This document shows positions 60,005 through 64,000 of a DNA stretch of 64,000 bases, piece by piece. The translations under genes and the position numbers were made by a program. A model generated the notes under the pieces. It saw only the letters and a program-made list of their open reading frames with translations, was not told where the DNA came from and searched no databases. Source of the stretch: Streptomyces sp. A 4/2 (GTDB lineage Bacteria > Actinomycetota > Actinomycetes > Streptomycetales > Streptomycetaceae); assembly GCF_940670765.1 (NCBI RefSeq), contig NZ_CALNVW010000003.1, positions 1 to 64,000 on the forward strand. Direction: 5' to 3'. Every line of letters begins with the position of its first letter. Position 1 is the first letter of the stretch.

Positions 60005-61084
60005 TCAGGCGGTCAGCCAGGCACGGAGTCGTTCCTCCGCCTGCTCGATCATGGCGACCGCGACCCGTTCGTCCCGCTTGTGCGCGAGCAGCGGGTTGCC
60101 GGGGCCGTAGTTCACCGCGGGGACGCCGAGCGCGCTGAAGCGTGAGACGTCCGTCCAGCCGAACTTCGGCCTGGCCGTGCCGCCGACGGCCGCCATGAAC
60201 GCCGCCGCGGCCGGGTGCGCGAGGCCCGGAAGGGCGCCGCCGCTGTGGTCGTCCACGGTGAAGGTGTCGACGTCGCAGTCCGCGAAGAACTCCTTGACGT
60301 ACGCCAGTGCGTCCGCCTCGCTGCGGTCCGGTGCGTAACGGAAGTTGACGACCACCGTGCAGGCGTCCGGGATGACGTTGTTGGCGACACCCGCCTCGAT
60401 CCGTACGGCGTTGAGGCCCTCGTGGAACTCCAGTCCGTCGATCACCGGCCTGCGCGGCTCGTAGGAGGCCAGCTTCGCCAGGATCGGGGCCGCCGTGTGG
60501 ATCGCGTTGGACCCCATCCAGCTGCGCGCCGAGTGGGACCGCTCGCCCTTCGTGGTCAGGATGACCCGCAGCGTGCCCTGGCAGCCGCCCTCGACCTCGC
60601 AGTCGGAGGACTCCAGGAGTACGGCGAAGTCGGCGGCCAGCCAGTCGGGGTGCGCCTCGGCCACGTGCTTCAGGCCGTTCAGGTCGGCGGCGACCTCTTC
60701 GTTGTCGTAGAAGACGAAGGTGAGATCCCGGTTGGGGCTGGGCAGGGTCGCCGCGATCCGCAGCTGCACGGCGACACCGGACTTCATGTCGCTGGTGCCG
60801 CAGCCCCAGAGGATGCCGTCCTCGTCGAGCCGGGACGGGACGTTGTCCGCGATCGGCACCGTGTCGAGATGCCCGGCCAGCACGACACGCTCGGCGCGAC
60901 CCAGGTTGGTACGGGCGACGACGTTGTTCCCGTAGCGGTCGACAGTCAGGTGAGGCAGGGCGCGCAGCGCCTCCTCGACCGCGTCCGCGAGAGGCTTCTC
61001 GGTGCCGCTCACGGACGGGAAATCGACGAGCCGCGCCGTCAGGGCCGATGCGTCGATGGTGAGGTCAAGCGGGGTCTCGGACAT
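60005..61084 (-). CDS. dapE: Succinyl-diaminopimelate desuccinylase
   Basis: 359 residues from ATG 61084. It removes succinate from N-succinyl-LL-diaminopimelate in lysine and peptidoglycan precursor synthesis. Zinc/catalytic motifs: AGHLDTVP (His72), GTSDMKSG (Asp99), YDNEEV (Glu129/130) and HKRDERV near the C-terminus. The dimerisation domain contains ERSHSARSWMGSNAIH. It is divergent from a membrane-anchored lytic-like gene across 29 bp. dapC, the preceding pathway step, lies 2 kb away. Confidence 0.95.
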   Translation of the reverse strand: MSETPLDLTIDASALTARLVDFPSVSGTEKPLADAVEEALRALPHLTVDRYGNNVVARTNLGRAERVVLAGHLDTVPIADNVPSRLDEDGILWGCGTSDMKSGVAVQLRIAATLPSPNRDLTFVFYDNEEVAADLNGLKHVAEAHPDWLAADFAVLLESSDCEVEGGCQGTLRVILTTKGERSHSARSWMGSNAIHTAAPILAKLASYEPRRPVIDGLEFHEGLNAVRIEAGVANNVIPDACTVVVNFRYAPDRSEADALAYVKEFFADCDVDTFTVDDHSGGALPGLAHPAAAAFMAAVGGTARPKFGWTDVSRFSALGVPAVNYGPGNPLLAHKRDERVAVAMIEQAEERLRAWLTA

Positions 61085-61113
61085 GGTCCGACCCTAGCGC
61101 GGGCTCCAGTACG

Positions 61114-62082
61114 GTGACCCCTGTGTCCCGTCCCTCTGCCGCCCCACGCCGCGGCCGTCTCTTCCGCGTCACGGCCGCCGTCGCCGTGCTGCTCGCGCTG
61201 GCGGGCTATGTGGTGGTGCAGTACCTCAACGGGGGCGGGGGCAGTGGGCCACCGCGCTGCACGGCCGGTTCCTCCGACGGGACCACCTACGAACTGAGCC
61301 CCGAACAGGCCGTCAACGCGGCGACGATCTCCGCTGTCGGCACTTCGCGCGGGATGCCGGAGCGCGCGGTGACCATCGCGCTGGCGACCGCGCTCCAGGA
61401 GTCGGGGCTGCGCAATCTCGACCACGGCGACCTGGATTCGCTCGGTCTCTTCCAGCAGCGGCCCTCGCAGGGCTGGGGCACCACGAAGCAGATCATGGAC
61501 CCGGTCTACTCGGCGCGGAAGTTCTACGAGCACCTCGACAAGGTCCACGACTACGCGCACCTGCCGCTGACGGTCGCGGCGCAGCGCGTGCAGCGGAGCG
61601 CTTTCCCGGAGGCGTACGCGAAGCACGAGCCGGACGCGGCGCTGCTGGCGTCCGCGCTCACCGGCCGGGCGCCCGCCTCGTTCACCTGCTCGGCGACGAA
61701 GAGCGCCGTGGCGGGTGATCCGGCGAAGGTACGGTCCCGGCTGGCCCGGGAGTTCGGGCCCGGAGTGCTGCCGGCCGGCCGGCCCGCGCCGTCGACGGAC
61801 GTACGGCTTCCGGTGCACGGCACCAAGGCGGCGGCCGGGGGCACGGCGCACCGCTCCGGGTCCGGGCCGGGCGCCGACGCCGGGTCCGGGAAGCAGCGCG
61901 GCTGGGAGCTGGCGCACTGGGCGGTGGCCAACTCCGCCGCGCTCGGCATCGAACGGGTCTCCTACGGGGGCCGGGTGTGGGCCGCCGGCACCGACGAGAC
62001 CTCCTGGGGCAAGGCGGACACCAGGTCCGGCGGCACAGCGGGGCAGAGCCCGGACGAAGTCCGCATCTCCCTGGCGAAGTAG
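61114..62082 (+). CDS. Membrane-anchored protein with lysozyme/SLT-like domain (often labelled heavy-metal transporter)
   Basis: About 322 residues from GTG 61114; GTG 61123 is possible and TACGGT upstream suggests leaderless expression. One N-terminal TM helix (about 18-36) is followed by an exterior domain with the motif ATALQESGLRNLDHGD (Glu96), then DSLGLFQQRPSQGWG. The Glu and GLFQ pattern resembles transglycosylase or lysozyme-like folds, so the usual heavy-metal transporter label seems wrong. A peptidoglycan-related role is inferred. Divergent from dapE. Confidence 0.75.
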   Translation: MTPVSRPSAAPRRGRLFRVTAAVAVLLALAGYVVVQYLNGGGGSGPPRCTAGSSDGTTYELSPEQAVNAATISAVGTSRGMPERAVTIALATALQESGLRNLDHGDLDSLGLFQQRPSQGWGTTKQIMDPVYSARKFYEHLDKVHDYAHLPLTVAAQRVQRSAFPEAYAKHEPDAALLASALTGRAPASFTCSATKSAVAGDPAKVRSRLAREFGPGVLPAGRPAPSTDVRLPVHGTKAAAGGTAHRSGSGPGADAGSGKQRGWELAHWAVANSAALGIERVSYGGRVWAAGTDETSWGKADTRSGGTAGQSPDEVRISLAK

Positions 62083-62416
62083 CGCCGGAGACCGGCGAAG
62101 TCACACCGGAGGCGCCCCCGCACGACCGTGCGACCCGTCGCCCGGAAGCGTCCCGTACCGACCGCCGGTGGGAATCTTCTGCGCCCCTCGCGCGCCCCTC
62201 CCCTGCCGGTCCTGGGATCCCTTGGGAATCAAGGGGAGTGACGGTTCGGCAACCGAGGCGGGCATCCGTCGTTTGTCCGTTTTTATCCGAACCTGATTAT
62301 GCGACGCATTGCACACTCTTTACCTCGGCTCACCGCAACTTCCCCCTGCCCCCGAGCGGTTGTCACAGCGTCCGAACGCCGGACAGTCCGTTGTCCCCTC
62401 CCGCTCAAGGAGCGTC
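62083..62416 (+). other. 334-bp region upstream of a secreted Ala-rich protein
   Basis: A short hairpin CCCTTG-GGAAT-CAAGGG (62219-62235) may end the preceding transcript. Further right an AT-richer block (62275-62320, containing GTCCGTTTTTATCCG) probably holds the promoter of the next gene. No RNA gene recognised. Confidence 0.5.
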
Positions 62417-62830
62417 ATGTCCCTCTCCCTGCCCCGCCGGATCGCCCGTACCGCGCTGCTCATCGCGGCGGGTGCGGTCCCCGTGGTCGCCGCGGCCGGT
62501 GTCGCGAGCGCCGCTGAGCTCCCGCAGACCCCGAACCTGGGCGGCGTGACCGCCCTCGACGGCGCCGGCCTGGGCAACTCCGTCGACGGCGCCGCCCAGA
62601 AGGCCACCGGCCTGGCCGGTGACACCGGCGGCAAGGCCGTCAACAAGGCCGTCCCGACCGCGGGCAAGGCCGTCGGCGCCGCGGGCAGGACCGCGGTTCC
62701 GGCCGCGCAGCAGGCCGCCGGGGACACCGCGGCCACCGCCGCCGGTGTCGTCGGCGGGGCCGCCCAGAGCGCCACGGACGGCGGCCTGTCGGCCGGCGGT
62801 CAGCCCACCGGCGGGCTGCCGCTCGGCTGA
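62417..62830 (+). CDS. Small secreted Ala/Gly-rich protein
   Basis: 137 residues from ATG 62417 with AAGGAGCGTC upstream. A twin-Arg-free signal peptide ends near ASA-AELPQ (about residue 32). The mature part is a low-complexity run of Ala, Gly, Thr and Val with repeats such as GKAVNKAVPTAGKAVGAAG. Sometimes labelled ATP-binding in Streptomyces genomes, but no nucleotide motif is present. Probably a surface or matrix protein of unknown role. Confidence 0.75.
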   Translation: MSLSLPRRIARTALLIAAGAVPVVAAAGVASAAELPQTPNLGGVTALDGAGLGNSVDGAAQKATGLAGDTGGKAVNKAVPTAGKAVGAAGRTAVPAAQQAAGDTAATAAGVVGGAAQSATDGGLSAGGQPTGGLPLG

Positions 62831-62903
62831 CCGGAGGCGCCGATACGGCCCGACTTGGTCGGATACAGCCCGATACAAGACAATACGGGCCGATGCGGCC
62901 TGA

Positions 62904-62952
62904 TACGCGGAGGGGCCCCGGGGAAGCGAACTCCCCGGGGCCCCTCCGCGTA
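62904..62952. terminator. Perfect 21-bp hairpin between the secreted protein gene and dapC
   Basis: 62904-62924 pairs exactly with 62932-62952 around a 7-nt loop. Degenerate GATACGGCC-type short repeats precede it (62841-62905). Confidence 0.9.
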
Positions 62953-63008
62953 CCGACTCGGACCGCGTACCGGCGCGGACTCCCCGCCGGCGCGAAAGCC
63001 GGACCGGC

Positions 63009-64000
63009 TCAGCCGCCGTCGCCCAGCCGCTTCACCGCGGCGGCCACCCGCTCGTCCGTAGCCGTCAGCGCCACCCGCACGAACTGCTCACCCGCCACCC
63101 CGTAGAAGTCGCCGGGCGCCACCAGGATGCCCAGCTCGGCGAGGTGGGCGACCGTCGTCCAGCACGGCTCGTCGCGCGTCGCCCACAGGTAGAGGCTCGC
63201 CTCGCTGTGCTCGATGCGGAAGCCGTGCGACTCCAGCGCCGCGCGCAGCGAAGCGCGCCGGGCCAGGTACCGCGCCCGCTGCTCGGCCACGTGCACGTCG
63301 TCACCGAGTGCGGCGACCGTGGCGGCCTGTACCGGAGCGGGCGTCATCATCCCGCCGTGCTTGCGGATCTTCAGCAGCTCGCCCAGCACCTCGGCGTCGC
63401 CCGCGCAGAACGCGGCACGGTACCCGGCCAGGTTGGACCGCTTGGAGAGCGAGTGGACGGCGATCAGGCCCTCGTACGTGCCACCGCAGACGTCCGGGTG
63501 CAGTACGGAGACCGGCTCGGCCTCCCAGCCCAGTTCCAGGTAGCACTCGTCGCTGGCGATCAGGATCCCGTGCTCGCGCGCCCAGGCGACGATCCGCACC
63601 AGCTCGTCCTTGGCGAGGACCCGGCCCGTCGGGTTGGACGGCGAGTTCAGCCAGAGCAGCTCGAGACCCGTGGGGTCGAGCTCCGTCGGGTCGTCGTACA
63701 CGACGGGCTCCGCGCCGCAGAGCCGCGCGCCCACCTCGTACGTCGGGTACGCGAGCCGCGGGTACGCCACCCGGTCCCCCGCCCCCAGACCGAGCTGGGT
63801 GGGCAGCCAGGCCACCAGTTCCTTGGAACCGACGACCGGCAGGACATTGGTGTGCGCGACCCCGCGCGCACCGAGCCGGCGCTCGCACCAGCCGGTGAGC
63901 GCGTCACGCAGCGCCACCGTCCCCCACACCGTCGGATACCCCGGTGAGTCGGCCGCCGCGATCAGCGCGTTCCGGACGATCCCGGGGACCGGGTCGACCG
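63009..64000 (-). CDS. dapC: Succinyldiaminopimelate transaminase (5' end beyond window)
   Basis: Open from the stop at 63009 to the right edge, about 330 visible residues; the N-terminus is missing. Class I/II PLP aminotransferase motifs: PRLAYPTYEVGA, LNSPSNPTG, SDECYLEL and the PLP lysine in HSLSKRSNLAGYR. The arginine contact in the C-terminus (EQFVRVALT) is present. It makes N-succinyl-LL-diaminopimelate for the dapE-encoded enzyme found 2 kb away. The assignment to DapC over other aspartate-type aminotransferases rests on this context and overall sequence. Confidence 0.9.
   Translation of the reverse strand, partial: VDPVPGIVRNALIAAADSPGYPTVWGTVALRDALTGWCERRLGARGVAHTNVLPVVGSKELVAWLPTQLGLGAGDRVAYPRLAYPTYEVGARLCGAEPVVYDDPTELDPTGLELLWLNSPSNPTGRVLAKDELVRIVAWAREHGILIASDECYLELGWEAEPVSVLHPDVCGGTYEGLIAVHSLSKRSNLAGYRAAFCAGDAEVLGELLKIRKHGGMMTPAPVQAATVAALGDDVHVAEQRARYLARRASLRAALESHGFRIEHSEASLYLWATRDEPCWTTVAHLAELGILVAPGDFYGVAGEQFVRVALTATDERVAAAVKRLGDGG

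Noticed and set aside
62417..62830. ATP-binding protein label for the secreted Ala/Gly-rich protein
   Set aside because: No Walker motif; composition is low complexity after a signal peptide.

Overview
The window is high-GC actinobacterial DNA, almost certainly the chromosome of a Streptomyces. Codon third positions are strongly G/C. Many starts are GTG or TTG, several genes look leaderless, and neighbouring genes often overlap as ATGA or GTGA. Streptomyces-type families are present (trypsin plus trypco2, DUF6758, a 50-residue TTG-start protein). I saw no tRNA, rRNA, insertion sequence, prophage or CRISPR. This is mostly conserved core chromosome with an accessory stretch at about 14.5-29.5 kb.

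Region 1 (1-4.2 kb): a trypsin-like protease with a long C-terminal extension is coupled by a GTGA overlap to a PknG-like TPR kinase that runs off the left edge. It is divergent from a small trypco2-type gene. The set resembles the NTP-dependent or protease-based signalling and conflict systems known from multicellular bacteria. A 160-bp element bounded by perfect 25-bp inverted repeats follows trypco2.

Region 2 (4.3-14.3 kb): a leftward genome-maintenance run of an ATL protein, two UvrD/RecB-like helicase-nucleases (adnA, adnB), an M20 peptidase and NudC.

Region 3 (14.4-29.4 kb): a flippase-like membrane protein with a kinase-like domain; moeZ behind a sigma-R-like promoter; a leftward glycan module (PelF-like GT4, polytopic membrane protein, NAD-dependent epimerase, spherulin-4/GH135-like protein); and a complete oligopeptide ABC operon preceded by an apparently leaderless Cys-containing leader ORF.

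Region 4 (29.4-42.9 kb): DUF3152 protein, alpha/beta hydrolase, TetR regulator, DUF3107, ferritin-like protein and a DEAD-box helicase. Together with adnAB, nudC, ATL and moeZ these recall the Rv3199c-Rv3211 neighbourhood of Mycobacterium. After them come a second hydrolase, a NYN protein, a 50-aa protein, MarC, a PHP phosphoesterase, DUF6758 and an MFS exporter.

Region 5 (43-64 kb): SUFU protein, corA with a structured leader, a PNPOx-like protein, an LppX-like lipoprotein, an MgtE-N/CBS protein plus DUF1003, mrp, tatB, htrA, zinc anti-sigma factor, sigE, O-methyltransferase, DUF3117, enoyl-CoA hydratase, tagA, a DivIVA-like protein, folP, LOG, dapE and finally dapC (cut by the right edge). 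This recalls Rv1202-Rv1239c of Mycobacterium. It combines an envelope-stress circuit (SigE, anti-sigma, HtrA, TatB) with lysine/peptidoglycan precursor genes (dapE, dapC). Strong perfect hairpins separate most convergent gene pairs.
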